Assembly (NCBI GenBank): GCA_963643465.1 | Contig: CAVIJT010000016.1 | Coordinates: forward strand, 6,710 to 70,709 | DNA from: CAG-411 sp963643465 | Lineage (GTDB): Bacteria; Bacillota; Clostridia; Lachnospirales; Lachnospiraceae | Direction of reading: 5' to 3' | DNA length: 64,000 nt | Shown here: positions 44,964-52,962 of the stretch, in pieces | How the letters are laid out: each line of letters opens with the position of its first letter | Numbering within the stretch: the first letter of the stretch is position 1 | Notes under the pieces: generated by a model | What the model saw: only the letters and a program-made list of their open reading frames with translations | Told to the model about the DNA's origin: nothing | Database searches by the model: none | Program-made: the position numbers and the translations under genes

Positions 44964-46142
44964 TTATTTACACTTTACCACTTTACTGTAACTTCCATAA
45001 ACCTTTCTTCCCCAGGAATCGTATTTATAGCATCGTACTTTTATGTAATATTTTGCTTTCTTCCTTAACTTAGTTAAATCTTTTGGATTTTTCACACTTC
45101 GCACCAATGATTTTTTTGCCATGGTCGGCGTGAGAGAATATACATATTCATATCCATCTACCCCGGAAACATTGCCAACTTTTACGCGAATCTTTCCATT
45201 TTTTAACCTTTTTGCTGAGGTTATTTTTGCCTTTTGTACGGTAACAATTTCCCACTTTGCATAATAGGTTATGCTAGATGCACCATTTGGCTCTACATAA
45301 TAAACTCGATGTTTAAAGGTACTTTCCAAATACCATCCTTGGAATGTATATCCTTTTTTCTTTGGGTCTTTTAAAAGATAAGACGCACCAGAAGCATATA
45401 CTTTACTTGGATTTCCTTCTGCATTTGTTCCCCCATTTAATTGATAATGCACGGAACAATATACCACCTCTTCTACAGAGCTGCCATCCGGAGCCATGGT
45501 CGCTACCGGAGCAGAGGTATGGTCTGTATTACTACTTGTAGGTTTACTTGTTGTTGCAGCACCAGTAGCAACCCCCGGTACCGTAATCATCGGTGTAGCT
45601 GTAGGTATAGGTATCTTCGTCTTTTCCGGTTCTTTCGTAACAATTGGTGCCTGTGTGGTTATAGGCTTTTTAGTGAACACAGGTACTGCTGTCACTATCG
45701 CTGTTGCTGTTACTTCAGGACTTTCCGTTACTTGGGTTTCTTCTGTAACAATCGGAAAAATCGTAGGTTCTGCAGCATTTGTTGCCATTGGTTTAGCTGA
45801 TATCTCAGGTGTAGGCACACTATCCGGTAAATTAGATGCACATGGAACTTCTCCCTTGTCACCTACCTCGATATTTCCATCTGTTGTGACACCTGCACCA
45901 GTAACCACATCCGTATTCTCCATATCATCCAATGCGCCCTCTTCCGTTACAGAAAGCAAATGCCAATCCGATTGTTTGACACCAGTTATTTCTCTATTTA
46001 TATTCTGCTCTTTGTTTTTTTCTAATTGGTTTAACGTTGCCGCCTGTATATCCATTTCTCCAAAAATTCCATCTAAGATAAGCAACGTTGCCATGAAAAC
46101 CGTTCCTATTTTTTTCACACAACCACCTGTCTTCTTTTTCAC
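44964..46142 (-). CDS. Secreted InlB-repeat protein with Thr/Pro linker and basic Fn3-like tail
   Basis: The protein is 392 residues. A signal peptide (GTVFMATLLILDGIF) is followed by a long Thr/Pro/Val linker (about 100-230), one InlB B-repeat / Flg_new module (VHYQLNGGTNAEG to GYTFQGWYLE and ITYYAKWE), and a basic C-terminal Fn3-like module ending SYSKVVKCK. It is probably surface-associated. The start is GTG at 46142 with AAGGGAG 8 bases upstream. The AAAACTACAAAAAT motif lies 35 bases before the start (46177-46190). It is downstream in orientation of nothing, so it is a single gene. Confidence 0.83.
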   Translation of the reverse strand: MKKKTGGCVKKIGTVFMATLLILDGIFGEMDIQAATLNQLEKNKEQNINREITGVKQSDWHLLSVTEEGALDDMENTDVVTGAGVTTDGNIEVGDKGEVPCASNLPDSVPTPEISAKPMATNAAEPTIFPIVTEETQVTESPEVTATAIVTAVPVFTKKPITTQAPIVTKEPEKTKIPIPTATPMITVPGVATGAATTSKPTSSNTDHTSAPVATMAPDGSSVEEVVYCSVHYQLNGGTNAEGNPSKVYASGASYLLKDPKKKGYTFQGWYLESTFKHRVYYVEPNGASSITYYAKWEIVTVQKAKITSAKRLKNGKIRVKVGNVSGVDGYEYVYSLTPTMAKKSLVRSVKNPKDLTKLRKKAKYYIKVRCYKYDSWGRKVYGSYSKVVKCK

Positions 46143-46176
46143 TTTACGTTCTCCCTTCTGCTCTAGTTTACCAAAA

Positions 46177-46190
46177 ATTTTTGTAGTTTT
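46177..46190 (-). promoter_or_regulatory. AAAACTACAAAAAT motif upstream of the InlB-repeat protein gene
   Basis: This is the exact 14-base word also seen at 12579-12592 and 52847-52860, in the direction of transcription. It lies 35 bases before the GTG at 46142. The 46143-46518 gap otherwise holds a C-rich run near 46303-46309 and the palindrome at 46445-46464. Confidence 0.45.
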
Positions 46191-46444
46191 TATGTTTTAT
46201 CTTCCAATTTTTGTATACAAAAACACCTTTTTAAGTATAGCATAACGGATATTTCCTTTAAAGTAAAAAAAGAGATTCTAAAGGAAAAAAATACACTCCC
46301 TACCCCCCCTCAAAAAACACCATTTGCAAATATGCACTTCCACAAACACAATTAGTGAACCGAACATATTTTTTTCACATTTTCATCACACAAATTTCAT
46401 TTATTATGGTTTTTTTTGTCATTTTATGGTACAATTTGAAATAC

Positions 46445-46464
46445 CAACAACAATATTGTTGTTG
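46445..46464. promoter_or_regulatory. Perfect 20-base palindrome upstream of the zinc-ribbon protein gene
   Basis: CAACAACAATATTGTTGTTG is its own reverse complement. It begins about 10 bases after TACAAT (46430-46435), a plausible -10, so it would lie at the start of the transcript as an operator. The -35 is poor, which fits an actively regulated promoter. Confidence 0.5.
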
Positions 46465-46518
46465 CAAACATTGTGGGAACGGCTTATGCTACCCACACAA
46501 AATAAAGGAGGAAAACAA

Positions 46519-47148
46519 ATGAGTAAATCTTGCCAAAATTGTGGATATCAAATGGCTGATGTAGAGTCTTTTTGCCCACAGTGTGGAACCCAATCGGAAC
46601 CTATGCCACAACAACCAAATCAAAATCAGGCACAGTTCCAACAACCGCAATTTCAACAACAACCATTTCAACAGCAGGGCGGATATCAGCAACAAATGAA
46701 TCCGCAACAGCCATTGACAAATGGTGCAAGCCAAAATTCTATGATGAATTTATACTGTAAGATTGGTGTTATTGCTGTCAGCATCTTAATGATACTTGCA
46801 ACCATATTGCCATACATGGAAGCTATGGGAGAGTCTATTAATCTACTATTCCCAGATGGTGAAACCGGAGATGGTATCTTCTTTTTTATTTTAGCAATCG
46901 TAGCCATCGTGTTTGCCTGCTTAAATAAAAAGATTCCAGTTTTGGTATGCGGTGTAATAGCTCTTGCACTCTGCTGTTACGAAATGAAGGAAATTACTTC
47001 ACTCACCAACTCACTTGGTGGTTTTTCATCCATACTTTCTAAAGGCAGCGGTTATTATTTAATGATACTTACATCTTTTGCATTGCCAATCATCAGTGCT
47101 GTTGATTTATGGCAAGCAATCAAAGCTAAGAAAAATGGAAATATGTAA
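46519..47148 (+). CDS. Zinc-ribbon membrane protein
   Basis: The protein is 209 residues. The N-terminus is a zinc ribbon (SCQNCGYQM and FCPQCGTQS, two CxxC pairs), followed by a Gln/Pro-rich linker (about residues 28-65) and four membrane spans. The layout is common among Firmicutes membrane proteins of unknown role. The ATG at 46519 is chosen because AAAGGAGG precedes it; the longer frame from 46324 has no ribosome site and would swallow the palindrome. Confidence 0.8.
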   Translation: MSKSCQNCGYQMADVESFCPQCGTQSEPMPQQPNQNQAQFQQPQFQQQPFQQQGGYQQQMNPQQPLTNGASQNSMMNLYCKIGVIAVSILMILATILPYMEAMGESINLLFPDGETGDGIFFFILAIVAIVFACLNKKIPVLVCGVIALALCCYEMKEITSLTNSLGGFSSILSKGSGYYLMILTSFALPIISAVDLWQAIKAKKNGNM

Positions 47149-47161
47149 TAACATCTTGGGA

Positions 47162-47189
47162 GGACCTATTGTATTATAGGTTCTCTTTT
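47162..47189 (+). terminator. Terminator of the zinc-ribbon gene
   Basis: AGGACCTAT and ATAGGTTCT pair (one G-U) around TGTATT, followed by CTTTTT. Confidence 0.7.
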
Positions 47190-47228
47190 TACGCAAATAG
47201 TAAGAAAAACCAGTGCCTGCATGAAAAT

Positions 47229-47257
47229 TTGACAAGCACTATGATAATAAATATAAA
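47229..47257 (+). promoter_or_regulatory. Sigma-A promoter of the transglutaminase gene
   Basis: TTGACA (47229-47234) is separated by 17 bases from TATAAA (47252-47257), about 44 bases before the ATG at 47301. The -35 is perfect. Confidence 0.75.
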
Positions 47258-47300
47258 AAACTAGCAAATCGTATTTTTCATGATTTTATGGAGGGATTTT

Positions 47301-48818
47301 ATGAAAATAAAACAAATAAAAAAATGGTGTATTTTACTAGCAATCACTCTAGTAATTACATGTATTCCGCCAAATATTAACATAGCTTCTACCACAACTT
47401 CAGAAGAGAAGTTTCGAGAGTTGTATCTTAACTTATTGGAAAATGGTGATACCAGCATGCAAGATATTTCTGACTTAAACCTTCCTTATATGACTTGCTA
47501 TCACATTATGGAAGATGTAAAACGCAACGAAGGCTTTATTGCATATCAAAGCTATAAAGACTACAATCTAATAGAAATTGTTAAAATAGAAACAAAAGAA
47601 AGCACACCATATTTATCTCAATTTCACCTAAGTCAGGATGATAGCGGATTTCAACAACGATATGCTACAGTAAAGCAAATTATTGCAGATGTCCAAAAAG
47701 GACTGGATTCAAAGATGACCGACTTAGATAAGGTGTTATATTTTCACGAATATGTAGTCGAACAAATTTATTACAAAGATACCGAAGCTGTTGCCGAACA
47801 TTTGGGTGGCGCCACTCTTGCACAAGGCTACGGTGTGTGTGAAGGCTACGCAAAAGCACTCATGCTCTTTCTTAAGTCGGAGCAAATTCCTTGTGAATTA
47901 TTGGCTGGTGGTTCTCATGCGTGGGTAGCTGTAAAACTAGACGGAGAATGGTATCACGTAGATCCTACATGGGATGACACCACCTCTGCCAGCTACGGAA
48001 CCCATTATTTTTTCATTCGAAATGATGATGAATTTAAAAATACATTGACAAAAAAACATGCACAATGGGTTACAAACGGCACTTTTGTAGAAGATACTAC
48101 CCAAGTCTCTTCCACCTCAACCAATTATACTTCCTGGTATGTACATGAAGTTCGAAATCGTATGTATTATTACGATGGTTACTGGTATTATGTGTTAAAC
48201 AATACGGTTCGAAAAAACAATATCCAAGGCACAGAAGAAACTATTATCTACGAAGGACAAAGCCCAAAAATCACGGAAATAAAAGATGGAGTTTTAACGA
48301 TTATTAGTGCTGGAGAAGAGAAACAATTAACTTTACAAAAGGAAACTGCAGTAGCAACACCTTCCTCTGCTGCCACTACAGAACCGCTGCCTTCCCCTGT
48401 TACCAGCCAACCAAAAGCAACCACAGCTCCACCCCAAAGTCAAACACCAGCTACAACGACAGTTCCCACCACAACAGAAACACCTTCCTCTCCAACTCCA
48501 TCTGAAAGTCCAAAAACGGAACTTGAAAAACCAATCATTCAATCTCTTACAAACAAAAAAGGGAAAAAAATGAAGTTAGTGTTAAAGAAAAAAGTAACTG
48601 GTGCAACAGGCTATAAAATACTTTATAGCACAAATAAAAATTTTAAAAAGGCTGTAAAAAAGGCTATAATTACAGACCAACGAAAAACAAAGATGATTGG
48701 AAAACTACAATTACATAAAACCTATTATGTAAAAGTGGCAGCTTATAAGAAAGATGTAACAGGGGAAATCATTTATAGTTCCTATAGTAAGATAAAGAAA
48801 ATAAAAATCAGAAAATAA
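47301..48818 (+). CDS. Secreted transglutaminase-like protein with Thr/Pro linker and Fn3-like tail
   Basis: The protein is 505 residues. A signal peptide (WCILLAITLVITCIPP) is followed by a transglutaminase-like domain at about 100-260 with the Cys-His-Asp triad: YGVCEGYAKA, GGSHAWVAV and WYHVDPTWDD. A beta-rich domain with many Tyr and Trp (SWYVHEVRNRMYYYDGYWYY) follows, then a Ser/Thr/Pro linker and a basic Fn3-like C-terminal module ending YSSYSKIKKIKIRK. It could be a protease or cross-linking enzyme at the cell surface. The ATG at 47301 has GGAGG 6 bases upstream. Confidence 0.87.
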   Translation: MKIKQIKKWCILLAITLVITCIPPNINIASTTTSEEKFRELYLNLLENGDTSMQDISDLNLPYMTCYHIMEDVKRNEGFIAYQSYKDYNLIEIVKIETKESTPYLSQFHLSQDDSGFQQRYATVKQIIADVQKGLDSKMTDLDKVLYFHEYVVEQIYYKDTEAVAEHLGGATLAQGYGVCEGYAKALMLFLKSEQIPCELLAGGSHAWVAVKLDGEWYHVDPTWDDTTSASYGTHYFFIRNDDEFKNTLTKKHAQWVTNGTFVEDTTQVSSTSTNYTSWYVHEVRNRMYYYDGYWYYVLNNTVRKNNIQGTEETIIYEGQSPKITEIKDGVLTIISAGEEKQLTLQKETAVATPSSAATTEPLPSPVTSQPKATTAPPQSQTPATTTVPTTTETPSSPTPSESPKTELEKPIIQSLTNKKGKKMKLVLKKKVTGATGYKILYSTNKNFKKAVKKAIITDQRKTKMIGKLQLHKTYYVKVAAYKKDVTGEIIYSSYSKIKKIKIRK

Positions 48819-48830
48819 TATCAACATACA

Positions 48831-48880
48831 AAAAGCCCGCCAAATACAATCATGCTTGCAAAAAATTGTATTTGACGGGT
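48831..48880. terminator. Bidirectional terminator between convergent genes
   Basis: CCCGcCAAATACAAT and ATTGTATTTGacGGG pair in a long stem. On the minus strand it is followed by CTTTTTG, and it ends the lemA-type gene. Confidence 0.85.
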
Positions 48881-48884
48881 ATAT

Positions 48885-49451
48885 TTAAAACTTAAAAGTG
48901 TCCGCCTCTATTTTTACCCCTTCTCTTTCTTCCGCTGTTGCTTCTAAAAGTTCAAGTTTCTTAAATCCAAACATCCCTGCAAAAAAAGATGTTGGAAACA
49001 TCATAATTTTAGTATTATATTTTGTTACGGTATCGTTATAGAACTGACGTGCCTTTACAATCTTATCCTCTGTATCAGACAATTCTTCCTGCAATCTCAT
49101 AAAATTAGCATTCGCCTTTAACTCTGGATATGACTCACTATGTAACAATATTTGATTCAATTCTTTTCCAAGCGCCTGATTTGCACGATAAGATTCACTA
49201 GCACTAGAAGCGTTTAACACTCTACTTCTAAGTTCTGTTACTCTTTCTAAAGTTCCTTTTTTATAGTTGGCATATCCCTTGGTAGTTTCAATTAAATTAG
49301 GAATCAAATCGGCTCTTCTTTTTAATTGCACTTCCACTTGCGCCCCTTGATTTTCTACTCGATTTTTTAATACAACCATTCCATTATATACTTTTATTAT
49401 GGCCACTAAAATGATTACTGCTACAACTGCTATTGAAATTCCTACTATCAT
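48885..49451 (-). CDS. lemA: LemA-family protein
   Basis: The protein is 188 residues. An N-terminal membrane anchor (ISIAVVAVIILVAIIKVYNGMV) is followed by the LemA helical domain with the diagnostic KNRVENQGAQVEVQLKRRAD and IPNLIETTKGYANYE-like segments. The family is widespread with no agreed role. Its ATG overlaps the stop of the DUF2207-like gene (ATGA), the usual partner of LemA in Firmicutes. Confidence 0.93.
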   Translation of the reverse strand: MIVGISIAVVAVIILVAIIKVYNGMVVLKNRVENQGAQVEVQLKRRADLIPNLIETTKGYANYKKGTLERVTELRSRVLNASSASESYRANQALGKELNQILLHSESYPELKANANFMRLQEELSDTEDKIVKARQFYNDTVTKYNTKIMMFPTSFFAGMFGFKKLELLEATAEEREGVKIEADTFKF

Positions 49452-50566
49452 CTTCTGTTTCTCCTTTTCATAATCTCATTTACAATCTGTTGATTTTCCT
49501 CAAGTACCACCGCATAAACCAAATAATCATCCCACAAAACTACCTGCTCTTGGTCTACCTCACTTAAATATGAAAAATCATGAATAAAATTTTTCATGCC
49601 ATACACGCATTCTGCCATTTGATTTCCATACTCCGTCCGCTGTAACAAACTGATATTGAATGCAGTGGCTATGGCACTGGCAATCACCAATATTGGCGAA
49701 ATAAACGTAAGTATCATAAGTATCATTACCAAAATCATTTCTGCTATAACAGGATAACATTCCGGATATTTCTGTAAATATTCCAGTTGTTCGCCCAAAG
49801 ATACATTTTCTGGTATTGTTTTTAAAACCCTTTCTAATGACTCTAAGGAATTACCCAAATGAAATGCAAGAACTGCGGTTAGTATAAATAACACAACAGG
49901 CACTAAACACCCACTTGCACATCCCGTTACTGTCTTTAGCTTTTCTCTCTTTGTCTTCCTAAGACTGGATTTATTGACAATATACCCCTCTTCCATTGCC
50001 TCTTGCTCTACAAGACGTTTCCATGTTCGATCATTTTCCATTTGGAAGGTGCCATTTGCCAAACCTTCAAGTAAATATCTATCACTATTACGAAGATTTG
50101 CATGATGATAATCCCTTACTTCATAATAATTGCCTTCCTCTTTCAAAATGCCCATTTCTTTATACTTTAAAATACAGGCTGCCACATCTTTTTTCTGCTC
50201 TATTTGCAAATCTACTAAAAGACTGATGATGCCCGGTGACATGCCACCCAACTTGTCTCGGTAATAATCAAAATCTTCCATAGAAATAAAGCTACTATTG
50301 CGCAAAATTTGTTTTTTCTTTTTGCGCAAAAATATTTTTAAAATCAAAAATGGAATCAAAGACTGTAAAAAGGTAAAAAAACCTAGCATGCACGTAATTA
50401 CTATCATAACAGCAGCGGTATGATCCGTTTCCAATGCCTCTTTTATGGAAGGCCACATATTCCACACATAATATAGAAAAACCCCTATGGGAATTAGCCA
50501 CAATACCCGTTCCAAGAAACGGATTCTGTTTAGCTTTTCACTTTGAAATACTTTCTTTTTTTTCAT
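49448..50566 (-). CDS. Membrane protein related to DUF2207 (LemA partner)
   Basis: The protein is 372 residues with about four membrane spans in two pairs. It lacks the extracellular N-terminal half of full DUF2207 proteins. The C-terminal WDDYLVYAVVLEE segment matches the region that typically ends such proteins. It is translated into LemA with a four-base overlap. The ATG at 50566 is chosen because AGGAAAAGAG precedes it; the TTG at 50602 is poor. Confidence 0.7.
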   Translation of the reverse strand: MKKKKVFQSEKLNRIRFLERVLWLIPIGVFLYYVWNMWPSIKEALETDHTAAVMIVITCMLGFFTFLQSLIPFLILKIFLRKKKKQILRNSSFISMEDFDYYRDKLGGMSPGIISLLVDLQIEQKKDVAACILKYKEMGILKEEGNYYEVRDYHHANLRNSDRYLLEGLANGTFQMENDRTWKRLVEQEAMEEGYIVNKSSLRKTKREKLKTVTGCASGCLVPVVLFILTAVLAFHLGNSLESLERVLKTIPENVSLGEQLEYLQKYPECYPVIAEMILVMILMILTFISPILVIASAIATAFNISLLQRTEYGNQMAECVYGMKNFIHDFSYLSEVDQEQVVLWDDYLVYAVVLEENQQIVNEIMKRRNRR

Positions 50567-50696
50567 TTTTCTCTTTTCCTTTGTAATTTGTAACAGTATC
50601 AAATGATCCTATTCATTGATAATATTTTTCTTTTCTCCAAATATTCTAACATTCCTCTATCTATAGAAGCAATCTAAAAATTCTTAGTAACTATTC

Positions 50697-51071
50697 TTAA
50701 TTAAATTTATAGCATATCTCTGTTTCCCGATTGCGATATTCATGCTTTTCATAATATCCTATTAACTCTCCCTGTTCATTACGCAAAGCAACCATATACA
50801 CATCTTTATTTTCTTTTTCGTTGTAATAACTATATATTCGATTATGGAATCTGCTTGCCTGAAACCATTCTACCACTTTAAGAATCATTTCATTGGATTT
50901 ATCGTTATGACAATCCAGCAAACTACGCCCCAACAATGACGCACCGCCTCTTTTGCTATATCTCTCACATGCAACTGGATTCATATAAATGATTTTATGA
51001 TTGATGTCACAGATAACAACTGCACACCGGTCTTGATCCAATACACTTTTAAAAAACTGTGCTAATTCCAT
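50697..51071 (-). CDS. Single-domain PAS protein
   Basis: The protein is 124 residues and consists of one PAS fold (ALVICDINHKIIYMNPVAC-like start, here VVICDINHKIIYMNPVAC, and LLGRSLLDCHNDKSNE). There is no output domain, so it would signal through a partner or bind a small ligand. AGGAGGGG precedes the ATG at 51071, so the frame from 51089 is too long. Confidence 0.8.
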   Translation of the reverse strand: MELAQFFKSVLDQDRCAVVICDINHKIIYMNPVACERYSKRGGASLLGRSLLDCHNDKSNEMILKVVEWFQASRFHNRIYSYYNEKENKDVYMVALRNEQGELIGYYEKHEYRNRETEICYKFN

Positions 51072-51119
51072 AACATCCCCTCCTACCATCTGTTTCGTTT
51101 GTTTTTATATGGATAAATT

Positions 51120-51326
51120 ATGCCATATTTCTGTTTTATTTTCAATGTTCTCCTGTCTCTTTTGCATAAAGGTTTCTTAGACATTGTGCTATTCTTTCTC
51201 ATTCGAAAAATGTTTGGTTTAAATTATATTTTGTGGGCATGTCCTATTACGGCTGCCGTTGCTCTATTGATAGGGCTAATTTTAGTTGCCAGTCTATTTG
51301 GCACATTACATTCTAAAGGACAATAA
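51120..51326 (+). pseudogene. Relic: C-terminal part of a MATE-family efflux transporter
   Basis: The frame reads SLLHKGFLDIVLFFLIRKMF then GLNYILWACPITAAVALLI, like the last two membrane spans of MATE-family drug/sodium antiporters (their usual pattern is SLLRKG...P...FGLNGI...PI). It ends in a stop at 51326. There is no ribosome binding site and only about 68 residues are left of a normal 440. It is best read as the remnant of a deleted gene. Confidence 0.5.
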
Positions 51327-51352
51327 CTGATTTGCATTAGGCAGACGCATCT

Positions 51353-51389
51353 ATGAAAAGCCAGATGCAATCTGCATCTGGCTTTTCAT
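51353..51389. terminator. Terminator between the MATE relic and a convergent gene
   Basis: ATGAAAAGCCAGATGCA and TGCATCTGGCTTTTCAT form a perfect 17-base stem around ATC. It ends the minus-strand gene at 51390 and could once have ended the transporter gene. Confidence 0.8.
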
Positions 51390-52064
51390 CTATTTCTCAC
51401 CATAGTTTTCTAAATATTCTACCACTTTTTCTAACTCTTCTTCTCCTGTTTTTACAAGTTTTGTTAATTGCTTTTTTTCTTCCTTTGTATACTTACAATT
51501 CACATTTTCATCTGCAAACTGCTTCTTTTCTTCCATAATGGTTTCTTTCAAAAAAGCCTCACCAAACACACCATATCTCTCAAATTCTGCTTTCTTATCA
51601 GTGGCTGTCATTTCTGTGTTTTTTGCTACCGCTTCCAAATTCTGAGGCATTTCCTGCATTGTTTCATCCCATAACTCATAGAATTCATCTGCTGTTTCAA
51701 AATCTACACCTGTAATCTCATATAAATCACAACCTGTAATTTCCTGAATAGCTAAAGCTGATATATAGGAATTTAAACTTGAAAACTCTTTATTCTCGCT
51801 TTTATTTTGCAATATAGGTACTGCTTCGAATCCTAGTGTTACTATATTATTGTAATATTCATTATCAATATAAGCATATGGACTAGAACTCAGCAAAGTC
51901 TTTGTATCATAGGAATTCCCCATTGCTTGAAAGTTTTGGTCAATAATTGCCGCATATGATGTTGTCGGTTCCTTCTTTATAGTCTGAAATATAATTGTAC
52001 CTCCAATTGCAACTGCTGCCACACATACTCCTGCAAAAATTCCAATTTTCTTTTTATCTGCCAT
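51390..52064 (-). CDS. Membrane-anchored protein of unknown function
   Basis: The protein is 224 residues. An N-terminal anchor (IGIFAGVCVAAVAIGGTIIF) is followed by an acidic, mostly helical extracellular domain, ending in a coiled-coil-like stretch (KLVKTGEEELEKVVEYLEN). No family is recognised. It starts 12 bases after the secreted cysteine-protease-like gene, so the two probably form a unit; it could be its partner or inhibitor. Confidence 0.7.
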   Translation of the reverse strand: MADKKKIGIFAGVCVAAVAIGGTIIFQTIKKEPTTSYAAIIDQNFQAMGNSYDTKTLLSSSPYAYIDNEYYNNIVTLGFEAVPILQNKSENKEFSSLNSYISALAIQEITGCDLYEITGVDFETADEFYELWDETMQEMPQNLEAVAKNTEMTATDKKAEFERYGVFGEAFLKETIMEEKKQFADENVNCKYTKEEKKQLTKLVKTGEEELEKVVEYLENYGEK

Positions 52065-52076
52065 ATTTATTCCTCC

Positions 52077-52772
52077 CTACTTATAACAAATTAATTTCAT
52101 TGAACCATACCCACTTGCTGTTTTATATGGATTATTAATTGTACTTGTTGTATATAACGAACATGCTCCCCATTTTGAAATGGTTTTTGCACCCGAAACA
52201 GCATTTCCATCCAAAGTTTTTGCTCGTGAAAAATGTACCACTCTATTATTATTTACATATACAAAAATGACATCATCTCCTGATGCTTCAGTCAATGTCG
52301 TTGTGCAACTATATCCTTTATTCTTTATCCAAGACTTAAATACCGCCAAAGTTGGTCCCTCCCCCCATGAAGAAGGCCAAGTCCAAGATTGCACACCATT
52401 TTTTCCTAACGCATATGCCAAACAATTATAGTCAGAAAATCCTCTTTTATAATAAGTTGCACACGCTGACATTTTTGATAAACATGATGAACACAATTTT
52501 ATTCCATTTTGTCTTTTATGTTTTCCATAACAACTATCTGCCTGTTCACTACTATATGTAGAATCACCACAGCTAGAACAACCGCTGGTAACATACCAAT
52601 TTTTATAACAATCCGCTGCTCTTGCCCTCGTTGTATCAACAATAATAATAGACATTATTATTGTAAACACAATCGCATCTGCTTTTTGTTTTTTCTCATA
52701 TGTTATTTTACATCCTTTCTCTTTTATAATTTTTATTTTTTCGTATATATACTTAATTTTTTGTTCGAACAC
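52077..52772 (-). CDS. Secreted cysteine-protease / amidase-like protein, possible frameshift at start
   Basis: The mature part has a Cys-rich N-terminal segment (CYKNWYVTSGCSSCG, ...CSSCLSKMSACA), then SDYNCLAYALG and VVHFSRA, the Cys and His pattern of NlpC/P60-like or papain-like DUF7689-type hydrolases. A hydrophobic stretch (IVFTIIMSIIIVD) precedes it as a signal sequence. The frame is open to a GTG at 52772, but that codon has no ribosome site. A likelier start, ATG at 52699 with AAAGGATG upstream, is out of frame by one base and would come into frame if the six-T run at 52689-52694 had one more T. A promoter with the shared motif lies at 52826-52882. Confidence 0.65.
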   Translation of the reverse strand: MFEQKIKYIYEKIKIIKEKGCKITYEKKQKADAIVFTIIMSIIIVDTTRARAADCYKNWYVTSGCSSCGDSTYSSEQADSCYGKHKRQNGIKLCSSCLSKMSACATYYKRGFSDYNCLAYALGKNGVQSWTWPSSWGEGPTLAVFKSWIKNKGYSCTTTLTEASGDDVIFVYVNNNRVVHFSRAKTLDGNAVSGAKTISKWGACSLYTTSTINNPYKTASGYGSMKLICYK

Positions 52773-52825
52773 TATTTATTTTACCACAAAAGAACCTTCT
52801 AAAAGCATTTTTTTCTCCAAATGCT

Positions 52826-52882
52826 ATAATACACACATGAACTACCATTTTTGTAGTTTTACTGTACTAATTTTATAGTTTT
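52826..52882 (-). promoter_or_regulatory. Promoter with AAAACTACAAAAAT motif, cysteine-protease-like gene
   Basis: On the minus strand the word AAAACTACAAAAAT (52860-52847) covers the -35 zone of a TATTAT -10 (52831-52826, 17 bases away), and a related AAAACTATAAAAT (52882-52870) lies two helical turns further upstream. This direct-repeat layout suggests activator control. Confidence 0.5.
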
Positions 52883-52962
52883 ACTACATTAAATTTTTAT
52901 TTTTGCACATTTCCACTATGCCCAAACAACCACTTGAACTTACAGTTTCGCAAATACTTTTT

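Noticed and set aside
45441..45800. Cys/Arg-rich plus-strand frame
   Set aside because: It is antisense to the Thr/Pro linker of the InlB-repeat protein gene.
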